Shown one piece after another: positions 47,311 to 51,706 of a stretch of DNA of 64,000 nt (positions are counted from its first letter, which is position 1; each line of letters starts with the position of its first letter). The notes beneath the pieces were generated by a model. That model had not been told where the DNA came from. It was given only the letters and a program-made list of their open reading frames with translations, and did no database searches. A program made the position numbers and the translations under genes. Source of the DNA: Marisa cornuarietis (taxonomy: Eukaryota; Mollusca; Gastropoda; Architaenioglossa; Ampullariidae); NCBI GenBank assembly GCA_004794655.1, contig SMMW01000585.1:4599501-4663500 (forward strand). The letters are read 5' to 3'.

Positions 47311-47888
47311 CATTTGCCTGCGTGTGTTTGTGTGTAGGGGCGAGTGCGCACAGCAAGATGCATAAAAGAACAATTTGTGAGTTTTTCTGCAAAAACAGGA
47401 GCAAACCTTAATGAGGAGAAAGCATTTTAAAAAACTGTTAGCTTTAAACAATTCAAGACACCACAAATGACGTTCATAAAGTATTTATCAGGAAAAACTA
47501 CGAACTGATTACTGTGTAGGCTCAAAGTTGTGTACTTTTGAACCAAAAGAGACTTTTGAACCAAAAGAGAAGAAAAGAGAGAAAATGCCAAATAAACAAT
47601 AATATACAGAACAAACAACGACTAAAGACAAATGCCATGATGCATTATAAAAAAGTTATGAATGGCTTAATGTTAGAGTGGTACTCACAGGTGTCTGACG
47701 CGAGGGTTGATTTCGCGGGGTACTTGTGTAAGGTTCTGACCAGAGCAGTCCACCCTTAGTTCGGCCCCCACCTCCGTACACAGGCACTTTGCAGGGCAAG
47801 ACAGGGCACTGGTGTCGGCGGTAATCTGTGGCTGTCCCAAAGCCACCGCCAGACTGTGGGCCAGTGCCAGACAGGGTACGATAATCAT
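1..47888 (-). CDS. LGR type B receptor (LGR2/rickets, LGR4-6 family), 21 coding exons, 3' end outside window
   Basis: This is the gene-level entry; exons are listed separately. The joined exons give 3520 nt of open frame (1173 residues plus one base) with no internal stop. Order: signal peptide (1-~19), Cys-rich LRR N-cap (~31-60), 17 LRRs (67-~470), C-cap with a Cys-Cys pair (~495), acidic hinge (507-610), seven TM helices (~618-880) and a cytoplasmic tail of at least 290 residues. Family knowledge: insect LGR2 (rickets) binds the bursicon heterodimer and raises cAMP, while vertebrate LGR4/5/6 bind R-spondins. The TM region recalls rickets closely (LNKRMSLRQAG, SDYRKFAVCLPFE, RMALLVFTDFLCW), so I infer a plasma-membrane bursicon-type glycoprotein hormone receptor. 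All introns are GT-AG. Ligand and ortholog name are inferred, so no symbol is given. Confidence 0.93.
944..1405. other. Intron 20 of the LGR gene
   Basis: 462 bp, GT-AG on the minus strand. It is AT-rich with T and GTTT runs. No other feature seen. Confidence 0.9.
1406..1641 (-). CDS. LGR exon 20: TM5, ICL3, TM6
   Basis: 236 nt, residues 781-859, phase 1 in (ATTTAAG|) and phase 0 out (AAG|GTCAGTGC). TM5 reads FIMIFNGLSFCVILACYLAM. ICL3 holds IRHSQAWNSNDTRVAKRMA. TM6 is LLVFTDFLCWAPIAFLSLAA. 'AKRMALLVFTDFLCW' is the strongest family signature in the window. Reading into the intron would add about 20 residues and stop, giving a six-helix product. Confidence 0.96.
1642..1981. other. Intron 19 of the LGR gene
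   Basis: 340 bp. It contains a C run (about 1915-1926) and a GA-rich stretch (1934-1978) near the donor side; otherwise anonymous AT-rich sequence. Confidence 0.9.
1982..2107 (-). CDS. LGR exon 19: TM4 and ECL2
   Basis: 126 nt, residues 739-780, phase 1/1 (GTGCAG| acceptor, |GTAAGCTCTC donor). TM4 is FIMMGGWVFAIFLASLPLFG. Then ISDYRKFAVCLPFE is the second extracellular loop with the conserved Cys. SDYRKFAVCLPFE recalls the bursicon-receptor group. Confidence 0.95.
2108..2421. other. Intron 18 of the LGR gene
   Basis: 314 bp between the TM3 and TM4 exons. No repeat or conserved element recognised. Confidence 0.9.
2422..2601 (-). CDS. LGR exon 18: ECL1, TM3, ICL2
   Basis: 180 nt, residues 679-738, phase 1/1 (TTGTTCAG| acceptor, |GTGCGTCA donor). 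It contains a Cys at the TM3 start (Cys692 or Cys694) for the class A disulfide, GFLGVLSSELSVFTLTVITL and ERF at 718-720 (the DRY equivalent; glycoprotein hormone receptors use ERW). The second intracellular loop NAMQLNKRMSLRQAG closely resembles that of rickets. Confidence 0.96.
3428..3491. repeat. (CA)n microsatellite
   Basis: About 32 uninterrupted CA units followed by a short CT run. It is within 110 bp of an opposed TG array. Confidence 0.98.
3600..3669. repeat. (TG)n(GA)n compound microsatellite
   Basis: About 26 TG units then 9 GA units. It is complementary to the CA array upstream. Confidence 0.98.
5458..5685 (-). CDS. LGR exon 17: TM1, ICL1, TM2, start of ECL1
   Basis: 228 nt, residues 603-678, phase 1/1 (TGTCAG| acceptor, |GTGAGTTT donor). 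GPFMPCDDLFGWW leads into TM1 with LLGNAVVL (Asn632 is class A N1.50). VPRFLICNLACADFFMGVYL is TM2 with Asp660 (D2.50). 'VPRFL.CNLA.ADF.MG' is a signature of glycoprotein hormone receptor-like GPCRs. Confidence 0.96.
5686..6149. other. Intron 16 of the LGR gene
   Basis: 464 bp. Apart from the 26-bp duplication near the acceptor it is anonymous AT-rich sequence. Confidence 0.9.
5719..5770. repeat. 26-bp tandem duplication with internal palindromes
   Basis: Two copies of a 26-bp unit beginning ACAGGCATTGTGTCA. Each contains the inverted repeat TTGTGTCAnTGACACAA. It lies in intron 16, 34 bp upstream of the TM1 exon acceptor. Confidence 0.85.
6150..6323 (-). CDS. LGR exon 16: acidic hinge
   Basis: 174 nt, residues 545-602, phase 1/1 (ACACAG| acceptor, CCAG|GTATGGAAT donor). 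It is rich in Asp, Glu and Tyr: NDYNPGEYDLPKEAEIYLED. It has a sequon (NHT) and ends in ITCKPKP, which joins the next exon to form the CKPKPGPFMPC motif just before TM1. In the family the Cys pair here links the hinge to the C-cap. Tyr residues next to Asp/Glu suggest possible tyrosine sulfation (inference). Confidence 0.9.
6324..7260. other. Intron 15 of the LGR gene
   Basis: 937 bp. It contains a short GA run (6884-6902); otherwise no feature seen. Confidence 0.88.
7261..7375 (-). CDS. LGR exon 15: hinge, first part
   Basis: 115 nt, residues 507-544, phase 0 in (TGTACAG|) and phase 1 out (CTGG|GTAAGTG). It is an extracellular linker with TIEIVDEQIVWLGNDTGDRW and YNNLTVFWDTHL. It contains sequons NDT and NLT. 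There is no similarity strong enough to assign by itself; it is placed by phase and position between the C-cap and TM exons. Confidence 0.85.
7376..10022. other. Intron 14 of the LGR gene
   Basis: 2647 bp between the C-cap and hinge exons. It contains a GT/GA run (about 8306-8356) and a CT/CA run (about 9860-9890). Open stretches such as 9352-9645 (-) show no domain and are judged chance. Confidence 0.85.
10023..10200 (-). CDS. LGR exon 14: LRR17 and C-terminal cap
   Basis: 178 nt, residues 447-506. It enters in phase 2 (TTTCCAG|) and leaves in phase 0 (GAA|GTGAGTGAAG). The last repeat is LNLGENRLSSLPTQGLQSV. Then comes the convex cap KLKTFGNPDLRDFPP...FPKVYDLTLSYAYHCCDF. The Cys-Cys pair after a Tyr-rich strand is the standard LRR-to-hinge junction of this family. 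Confidence 0.93.
10377..10418. repeat. (GT)n microsatellite
   Basis: About 21 GT units followed by a G run. Confidence 0.97.
11118..11324 (-). mobile_element. tRNA-derived SINE, antisense in + coordinates
   Basis: On the minus strand it begins GCGGGACGGCTGGTCACC and contains a good B box (GTGGGTTCGTATCTC) about 50 bases on, so the head is tRNA-like with a degraded A box. The body ends with AAGCGCTTTGAGCCCGCC...CTATAAATAAA and an (ATC)n-like tail. The 'gcgctt...tataaat' tail is widespread in mollusc SINEs (family knowledge). It has the same orientation as the host gene. Confidence 0.75.
11488..11559 (-). CDS. LGR exon 13: LRR16
   Basis: 72 nt, residues 423-446, phase 2/2. Acceptor ACTCACAG|, donor |GTAAGTCTG. 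It encodes LDLGRNQINTIHPSAFLPL then SLLEDL. 'IHPSAF' matches the 'IHPNAF' in vertebrate LGR5, where it is followed directly by the last repeat. Confidence 0.92.
11560..12065. other. Intron 12 of the LGR gene
   Basis: 506 bp. It contains the TATC tetranucleotide array at 11738-11818; otherwise AT-rich and featureless. Confidence 0.9.
11738..11818. repeat. (TATC)n microsatellite
   Basis: About 20 uninterrupted tetranucleotide units. Confidence 0.98.
12066..12209 (-). CDS. LGR exon 12: LRR14-LRR15
   Basis: 144 nt, residues 375-422, phase 2/2. Acceptor GTGACAG|, donor |GTAAG. It holds two repeats: LNLGNNRITSLEGRPFQGL and LTVSFNYVSHVPADAFTGL. From memory vertebrate LGR4-6 have one repeat fewer between LRR13 and the C-cap, so one of these two may be an addition or a retained ancestral repeat. 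Confidence 0.92.
12210..12711. other. Intron 11 of the LGR gene
   Basis: 502 bp. It contains a short TTA array (about 12601-12623); no other feature seen. Confidence 0.9.
12712..12777 (-). CDS. LGR exon 11: LRR13 (66-nt repeat)
   Basis: 66 nt, residues 353-374, phase 2/2. Acceptor GTTTCAG|, donor |GTGAGTG. It encodes FDVHSNKITMIPDLSTC then SMLLNL. It is a short 22-residue repeat with a Cys, as in family LRR13 (LEDLPSFSVC). It is too short to stand out as an ORF and was placed by splice phase and repeat pattern. Confidence 0.9.
12778..13081. other. Intron 10 of the LGR gene
   Basis: 304 bp, with a CTT-rich stretch near 12833-12850. Nothing else recognised. Confidence 0.9.
13082..13222 (-). 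CDS. LGR exon 10: LRR11-LRR12
   Basis: 141 nt, residues 306-352, phase 2/2. Acceptor GGTTTTAG|CGCC, donor |GTAAGC. The first repeat carries FPDLTGTTNL, nearly identical to the 'FPDLTGTANL' signature of LGR4-6. The second reads LIRLDRASIKHIPPGLC. The acceptor was chosen because it gives exactly the family spacing between the LDKI end of exon 9 and FPDLTG. Confidence 0.93.
13223..13544. other. Intron 9 of the LGR gene
   Basis: 322 bp. It contains a short CA run (13458-13477). Confidence 0.9.
13545..13688 (-). CDS. LGR exon 9: LRR9-LRR10
   Basis: 144 nt, residues 258-305, phase 2/2. Acceptor TCTGCAG|, donor |GTAAGTGTTG. It holds two repeats: LNLEENEVSHIADGAF and LLQLNKNPIRSIGSRAF. The 'NPI' in the second repeat matches family LRR10 (YDNPIQFVGRSAF). 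Confidence 0.94.
13973..14160. repeat. 40-bp minisatellite, about 4.7 copies
   Basis: The unit starts ATGGGAACATAGAGAACGAT and continues with a purine-rich 'aagtagaaatggaagtagag'. Copies differ by a few substitutions, and the last is shortened. Confidence 0.95.
15150..15193. repeat. (TC)n(AC)n compound microsatellite
   Basis: About 10 TC units then 11 AC units. It ends about 45 bp from the donor of exon 8. Confidence 0.95.
15239..15307 (-). CDS. LGR exon 8: LRR8 (69-nt repeat)
   Basis: 69 nt, residues 235-257, phase 2/2. Acceptor TTTCAG|AGAG, donor |GTAAGTGCTG. It encodes LELNKNRLRQIPPALDSL then ENLVEL, one residue shorter than the other repeats. Family LRR8 (LDLNYNNLDEFPTAIRTL) has the same short length. 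A second AG two bases into the exon would break the frame. Confidence 0.92.
15588..15659 (-). CDS. LGR exon 7: LRR7
   Basis: 72 nt, residues 211-234, phase 2/2. Acceptor GCTTTCAG|. It encodes LLHENKIRDIKDYAFRGL then KSLKIL. The donor site is doubled: GTAAG occurs at the exon end and again 11 bases on. The outer site would put a stop codon (CTG TAA) in frame, so the first is chosen. Confidence 0.92.
15660..16459. other. Intron 6 of the LGR gene
   Basis: 800 bp. It contains a CCA-rich stretch (about 15763-15796). The segment 16240-16460 has many scattered 'agtactca' motifs that look like a degenerate tandem array. Confidence 0.8.
16460..16531 (-). CDS. LGR exon 6: LRR6
   Basis: 72 nt, residues 187-210, phase 2/2. 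Acceptor TTTCAG|, donor |GTGAGTACT. It reads LTLALNRITLVSDFAFDNM followed by TSLVVL, matching family LRR6 (TLALNKI...YAFGNLSSLVVL). It is only 183 bp from exon 5. Confidence 0.93.
16584..16670. repeat. (CTAA)n microsatellite
   Basis: About 21 tetranucleotide units, in intron 5, close to the exon 5 donor. Confidence 0.98.
16715..16858 (-). CDS. LGR exon 5: LRR4-LRR5
   Basis: 144 nt, residues 139-186, phase 2/2. Acceptor CTTGCAG|, donor |GTGAGTAG. It holds two repeats fused in one exon: HLDANRIQTVPDTSF and LWLDFNHLTEVPTKAL. Vertebrate LGR4/5 have 'LDAN.I..VP' followed by 'LWLDDN.LTE.P' at these positions. Confidence 0.95.
16859..18842. other. Intron 4 of the LGR gene
   Basis: 1984 bp, AT-rich. 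A donor-like CTTAAG/GTGAG site near 17480 has no LRR frame and is not an exon. No repeat recognised. Confidence 0.85.
18843..18914 (-). CDS. LGR exon 4: LRR3
   Basis: 72 nt, residues 115-138, phase 2/2. Acceptor TAACAG|, donor |GTACGTGG (weaker than its neighbours but acceptable). The repeat begins LYLQGNQFQSVPRAALQNL, matching family LRR3, which carries 'ALQNL' at the same place. Confidence 0.92.
19259..19322. repeat. (GAGT)n microsatellite
   Basis: About 16 tetranucleotide units. Confidence 0.98.
19879..19980. repeat. Duplicated CA-run palindrome
   Basis: Two tandem units, each a CA run ending CACACGTGTGTAAATT and then ACATTAAATAAAAGA. The first unit starts AATTTACACAC and is mirrored by GTGTGTGTAAATT, so it can fold into a hairpin. 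Confidence 0.85.
20132..20203 (-). CDS. LGR exon 3: LRR2
   Basis: 72 nt, residues 91-114, phase 2/2. Acceptor CAACAG|, donor |GTAAGTG. It encodes a single 24-residue repeat starting LRLASNALSDLPRHIF, matching the 'LRLAGNAL' second repeat of LGR4/5/6. Confidence 0.92.
20204..21327. other. Intron 2 of the LGR gene
   Basis: 1124 bp, AT-rich. Open stretches up to 96 codons (20730-21020, +) show no recognisable domain. Nothing else seen. Confidence 0.85.
21328..21399 (-). CDS. LGR exon 2: LRR1
   Basis: 72 nt, residues 67-90, phase 2 at both ends (TTTTCAG| acceptor, |GTAAGTC donor). It reads LDLSMNNISVLPEEAF..., and the LDLSMNNI start is the hallmark first repeat of LGR4/5/6. This argues that no exon is missing across the 26-kb first intron. 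Confidence 0.93.
22130..22557. repeat. CTATAG-rich minisatellite, about 31-bp unit
   Basis: About 430 bp built of repeated ATCTATAGTATC, CATAGTTTCTATAGTATC blocks. A frequent higher-order unit is about 31 bp, with shorter 10-bp variants mixed in. Confidence 0.95.
23001..23056. repeat. (GTT)n(GGT)n microsatellite
   Basis: A GTT run passes directly into a GGT run. Confidence 0.97.
25629..25683. repeat. (AAT)n microsatellite
   Basis: About 18 AAT units with one interruption. It is directly followed by a SINE-tail-like segment. Confidence 0.95.
25690..25760. mobile_element. SINE-tail-like fragment
   Basis: It contains GAATTTATATAGCGCAAT and then CTCATTGCGCTG, the paired 'tatagcgc...gcgctt' arrangement seen in other mollusc SINE tails in this window. 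No tRNA head is evident. Confidence 0.5.
26886..27530. mobile_element. Unclassified interspersed repeat with SINE-like end
   Basis: It starts with AATAATAATGTGGATTTGTATAGCGCC and CGAGCGCTTTACATAA, the end motif shared with SINEs here. It continues into a segment (27090-27530) that I recognise as a common lophotrochozoan repeat ('gtggtgtcagaagaagagc', 'ctggcagccagtgaatagagc', 'gatgagacgagcagcgttat'). It has no coding capacity that I can see. The class is unknown to me, and recognition is from memory. Confidence 0.55.
28401..28784 (+). pseudogene. LINE endonuclease domain fragment
   Basis: 127 open codons. It contains DRGDAREGTAIYVRHNL and ILGDFNADW, the substrate-binding and GDFN motifs of the exonuclease-endonuclease-phosphatase domain in non-LTR retrotransposons (CR1/L2/jockey type). 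The reverse transcriptase that should follow is not seen downstream. It is dead and truncated. Confidence 0.85.
29750..29890. mobile_element. Mollusc SINE/LINE 3'-tail-like fragment
   Basis: It contains TACAAGGCTGGCTCCCTTGC, CGTGATATAGCC, GTTGCTGGCTAGGTGTAAAC and ACCAATTCCCGC. I recognise this string as a very common dispersed tail in gastropod genomes. The parent element is not assigned. Confidence 0.5.
30501..30524. repeat. (GT)n microsatellite
   Basis: 12 GT units. Confidence 0.9.
30925..31095 (+). pseudogene. Second LINE endonuclease fragment
   Basis: Clearly homologous at the DNA level to 28436-28610 (shared blocks CATCTACGTCAGA and TCCACGTTCAAAACTTA), with about one change per six bases and frame breaks. 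It begins right after a CA/CG simple repeat and ends around CACCTGCTCAAA. It is a separate, older or differently decayed insertion of the same LINE family. Confidence 0.8.
31886..32430 (-). pseudogene. LINE reverse transcriptase C-terminal remnant
   Basis: Two minus-strand open segments (32191-32430 and 31886-32149). The first has LHQGCILSPVLFN and LRFADNIGLLAG, i.e. the palm motif with the second catalytic Asp changed to Asn. The second has the thumb/connection pattern FRYSGATLSKDG, LLYGCDTWTL and ERRIQAFENKCLKRLLRI. It is 5' truncated and lies opposite to the endonuclease fragments, so it is an independent insertion. The clade is uncertain (RTE- or Nimb-like). Confidence 0.88.
37043..37124. 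repeat. (GAT)n microsatellite
   Basis: About 27 GAT units. It produces artificial poly-Met/poly-Ile frames. Confidence 0.98.
40204..40317. repeat. 57-bp diverged tandem duplication
   Basis: Two copies starting GAACGAGGCT and sharing TAGCTTCCGGTTTA. The second includes GACGATATAGC, reminiscent of the dispersed 'cgtgatatagcc' tail. Confidence 0.7.
40725..40793. repeat. (AC)n microsatellite
   Basis: About 34 AC units. Confidence 0.98.
42868..42905. repeat. (GT)n microsatellite
   Basis: About 19 GT units preceded by a CT run. Confidence 0.97.
44570..44879. repeat. 133-bp tandem duplication and (GT)n run
   Basis: Two copies of a GT-rich unit, each with GTTTGCGTTAAGTGCGCATG and ATGCATCTATGCCAATATGT, offset by 133 bp (starts at 44582 and 44715). 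A GT run follows at 44831-44879. All reading frames here are simple-repeat artefacts. Confidence 0.92.
47233..47311. repeat. (ATC)n microsatellite
   Basis: About 26 units, 380 bp downstream of the exon 1 donor. Confidence 0.98.
47689..47888 (-). CDS. LGR exon 1: signal peptide and LRR N-terminal cap
   Basis: Residues 1-66. The ATG at 47886-47888 begins a hydrophobic leader (MIIVPCLALAHSLAVALG) that reads as a signal peptide. The N-cap follows, with a CxxxCxC cluster (Cys31, Cys35, Cys37) and Cys48, then the edge strand QNLTQVPREI with an N-glycosylation sequon (NLT). The donor is CT|GTGAGTAC, phase 2, cutting a Leu codon. An in-frame ATG at 48059 would add 57 non-hydrophobic residues in front of the leader. 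I chose 47888 because it puts the signal peptide at the N-terminus. Confidence 0.88.
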
Positions 47889-48101
47889 ATTGACACAATA
47901 TATCGAGCAGGTCGCCTTGCTTTTTCGCCGAAATTTGGAGAGTCCAGGAACAGACCTGCCATCGCCGCAGACCAAAGGAACAGCAAAGCCAGCCTCAGAA
48001 ACAACGGTCCTGCCGATGCTTGGCTGGGGAAAGCCACAGTCATCTGTTTTGCCTTTCATTGACGTTGGTGGTGAGAACGCACAAGACGTTCTTGCCTGCA
48101 A

Positions 48102-50010
48102 AGCACTGGCAGTGTGGGTAGCACAGTATCGAGGCGCTGTGCAATTGTTGATGCAGTAGGTCTATCAGCAAAACGGCTGTCTTCTGTTGTGCGTCCCTGT
48201 GCTTGTCATACCTGCAGCGATATCTTTCACCTGCACAGGCGTTTGTCGTATCGCACGCTACGCAGCTTGGAAAGGTCAAAATGAAAGGAAGAAAACACAG
48301 AAGTCCACGTGACGCTGTTTCTATCTTTTGGACCCCTTTCGTCTCAGAAAACAAAACTCGAAAATTGTTCACGCTTTAGATTTTTTTCCCGTTTTTAGTC
48401 AGCGCTGGTCCTGGTTTAACTGTTAGAAGCCTGATTTTCAGAATATCTTCATATCGTCTTTTTGTTTCAGGTAGCGTGCGCTCTTCTACAAGTTTGGAAG
48501 CCGCCGCTTGCGAACATTTGCACACAGCCTGTTGGTCTTTGATGGTCTCGCAGCGAAATCCTGGTCTGCCAAGGGCGCCAGGGCGGAGTCGGGTCTGACC
48601 AGTCGGCAAAGACAAAGAGAGTGACATCTGAAAAAAAAGTTATTATTATTCAGAGAAAAAAACCCTGGTACTTCGTACATGCATGTTTACTTTATAAATC
48701 TGCGTCGTGAAAGAATTACCGTACACATGTTAAAAGTGTGTGTCTGTATATTTATGAGATAGGAAGCTGCTGGGGAACGTTACACTTACCCTGTAGATCT
48801 ACTGCTAGGGTATTTGCACACTAGGTATGCTGCTAAAATGTCTACACTTGCATGGCTGAGATATATTATTATGTTATACACAATAGGTGTACCGGCTAAT
48901 GTATCGGGTAAAAGGTCTCACAAGAAAGGAGGCTATTAGTGTTTGATATTAGCTGCCTGATGCCACCGTCGCCAAATTTAACTCTAACCTTAGGGTAACC
49001 CTGTAAAACCTGGCTTAGATGGGGGAGACAAAGAGTGACAGCTATAATCGTAAAGAAGACGGTACCTATGAATATGAAAATGAAACAAAAACTGTAGGAA
49101 TGGACAGAAAGGAAACAAGAACACTCATGAAACCCGGCTCAAGAATAAGGAGTCATTGAATTTTAATGAATCATTTCTCTTACAACATTCTTGTTGCAAG
49201 CGTTTAGTCGCGATCCTATTTAAAATTCTTTTACTTTTGGTTTTGTACTTGGACAAAAACACTCCTGATCAATAATCTTCTTTGAGAACGCCTGCGTGTC
49301 GTGAACGTCCAGCAACAAATTTGAGATGTAACCTTATGAAATGGCAGGATGTGTGAAAAAAAATGCGTGAATGATGTTCCGGCTCATTCCGTGCCGTTCA
49401 CTGTTTTTAATTTAAACAGAATCACAGATGGCGTTACGTTTGTACAGATGCTAAAATGTCAGGCAAATAACATAACCATGTGACATCTAGATGTTTTGAT
49501 CAAAATTCGATATTTGTAGGGAAGAGCCATTCCTTTACTTCAACAGAATCAAAAATCATTTCAGCGCAAAGGAATATATTTAGAAAGCGAAAGTTTCTTA
49601 CATTCTGGAATTATTTATATATTTTTTGCTATTTTAATGAAACAGAAGAAGCCTACCTGCGTTAATATGTCTGAAAAGAATTTTTTAGAACAGGGGTTTG
49701 ATGATAGACAGAATTACTGCTAATGGGTTTGATGCTCTGACACTCACCAACATTCTCGGTTATTCACCTCTCACTAAACCAATTAAAAAAAATATAATAA
49801 AAGATCAAGCTATGACATTATAGAATTGTGTATTGATAGACCAAGCGATAACGTATTAGTATTCAAAGGGATGTTCGTAAATTTCTTGTGGTGTCTCGCA
49901 CTAATTTATCTTTTGCTGTATCGTACTAATGTATGCATTCAAACACTAACACTGAATGTTCATATGCTTGAGCACGCGCACACACGCTCGCACACTTTTT
50001 AAATGTTGGA
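48102..50010. other. 5' flank of LGR exon 1, no gene recognised
   Basis: Probably holds 5' UTR and any upstream intron of the receptor gene. On the minus strand a TTTGCAG acceptor-like site lies near 48096. Open stretches at 48040-48372 and 48376-48627 (-) show no domain. 48700-50000 is AT-rich and featureless. Confidence 0.6.
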
Positions 50011-50259
50011 TTCTCAAGTTGTACCGAGACCTTGAAGATTGAAGACGAAGTGCACGTGTTGTTTGATTGTGCTACCTATGACAGTTATACATTGAAAGTT
50101 GTGCTAAACCATACAAGGCCATACTCTGAGACCACAGATAGAGTTACGCGAGTTTTTCTAGATAACTTTGAAACAGCAATTAAACAAATTTCTATATATT
50201 TGTATCAAGTATCCCAAAACAGAAATGAAACGCAAACACGAAGAAATGTTCGCGTGTAG
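50011..50259 (+). pseudogene. LINE ORF2 C-terminal remnant
   Basis: An open frame reading CTETLKIEDEVHVLFDCATY, then a basic C-terminus and stop. The 'C...ED..H.LF.C..Y' pattern is the Cys/His motif at the end of many non-LTR retrotransposon polyproteins. Only the last ~80 codons remain. Confidence 0.6.
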
Positions 50260-51611
50260 AACTTAACGCTATTGTAAATAATTATTGTTCATGTTGCGTT
50301 ATGTATAATTTCCTTCCTGACACAAACGAAGGGGTTTGGTTAACAAAGAAGTCGAAGTTCCTCTCTATCCCTCTCCATCTATCTTATGTATTCGAGCGCG
50401 TACGTACTGCGAGATAATTACTGAAAAGCATATTTACCTCGAATATTTGTTTTGTGTTACAAAGGTATATTCCTAAGATGTTTTTAGACATTAAGGCCAT
50501 GTTATTTACCTCTAGGTATCTAGATGAAGTGATAATTCGTAACGGGGAAATAATGAAACCGGTGCTTTATACGTCATCATCTCGCCAATGGCTACAGTCC
50601 TGGAACCCACAGTGTATCAAATACAATAAATAAAACTTGTATCTACCTCCGCTTGAGATGCTGGCCATTCGTTCAAAACTGTCTGACCTTGCCAATTGCC
50701 AGAATACTAACTAGTAACAGAAATCATGCTTCAAAGTAAAAGAGGACCAATGTATACGCGTGTGCGTATTTTGAAATTGGTTGAGCAGGTTTAGGTGAGA
50801 TGATATCTAGAAAGGGTTAAGCGATACTAGCCTGGTACAATAAAGAACGTTCTTGAAACTTCTAGACCCTGCTAGCTCCGGTCTAAAGTTCATAGTTTGA
50901 AAAATAAACGAGCTAAATTTAACACATATTTTTAAGAAAATACACACAGAGGAGAAATAATTGGTTCATTACAAGCAGAAACAAACAGCTGAGGAATTTA
51001 TCTTTTAAGAGGAGCAAAATGTCGATGCTTGTTTGATAGTTGACAGGAAGACAGACAGAGGCTAATTAAACGATTGTCATTGATTTCAAACTGCCAGAGA
51101 GAAGCTGTTCTGACTTTTTCTGTCGGTTGTTTATTTATTTATTTGTTAAATATAACATAATTCATACGGAAAAAACATGCATTAGAGAATCAGCTGTTGC
51201 CTTGGGCGAACTCACAAGGTAACAAACGAAGTGATTTTGAGAAAATGATTTTCTGCTTTCCACAGACATCTCTTGCTCACTGTCCATGGCGGTAATAACA
51301 ATGCCTAGTACGCAAAAGTGGCTTCTGGAGAACATAATTATTAACTTATTTTCAAAGGACTGCATTTAAAAAAATTACCATTTCTAAAACGACAGAGAGT
51401 TGTGGTGTCTTTGAGCTTATCTTTGAGTGGTGATGGGAAATTTTTGTCAAGCTCTGTCATGTCAGGTTTATTAATTTTCGCCGTTATGATATGACCTTCT
51501 TGACATCATAGCGACATCATCTCACAATTTGTTCTTTGGAAGCACAAGATCCCAAACCGACCGGACACGCTTTAAAATAATATCGCCTCTCTAACATAGT
51601 GACCAGATCTT

Positions 51612-51612
51612 G

Positions 51613-51696
<84 letters not shown>

Positions 51697-51706
51697 ATCA
51701 TCATCA
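51612..51706. repeat. (ATC)n microsatellite
   Basis: About 29 units with a short interruption near the end. Confidence 0.98.

Larger units (their letters stand above)
21400..47688. other. Intron 1 of the LGR gene (26.3 kb)
   Basis: Bounded by donor |GTGAGTAC at its right end and acceptor TTTTCAG| at its left. Most of it is AT-rich sequence without recognisable genes. Supported content is listed separately: the CTATAG satellite, trinucleotide arrays, interspersed repeats near 25.6, 26.9 and 29.8 kb, LINE endonuclease pieces at 28.4 and 30.9 kb, a LINE reverse transcriptase remnant at 31.9-32.4 kb, the 57-bp duplication at 40.2 kb and the 133-bp duplication at 44.6 kb. I see nothing in the longer stretches 32.5-36.9, 37.2-40.2 and 45.0-46.8 kb beyond chance ORFs. 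Confidence 0.85.
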
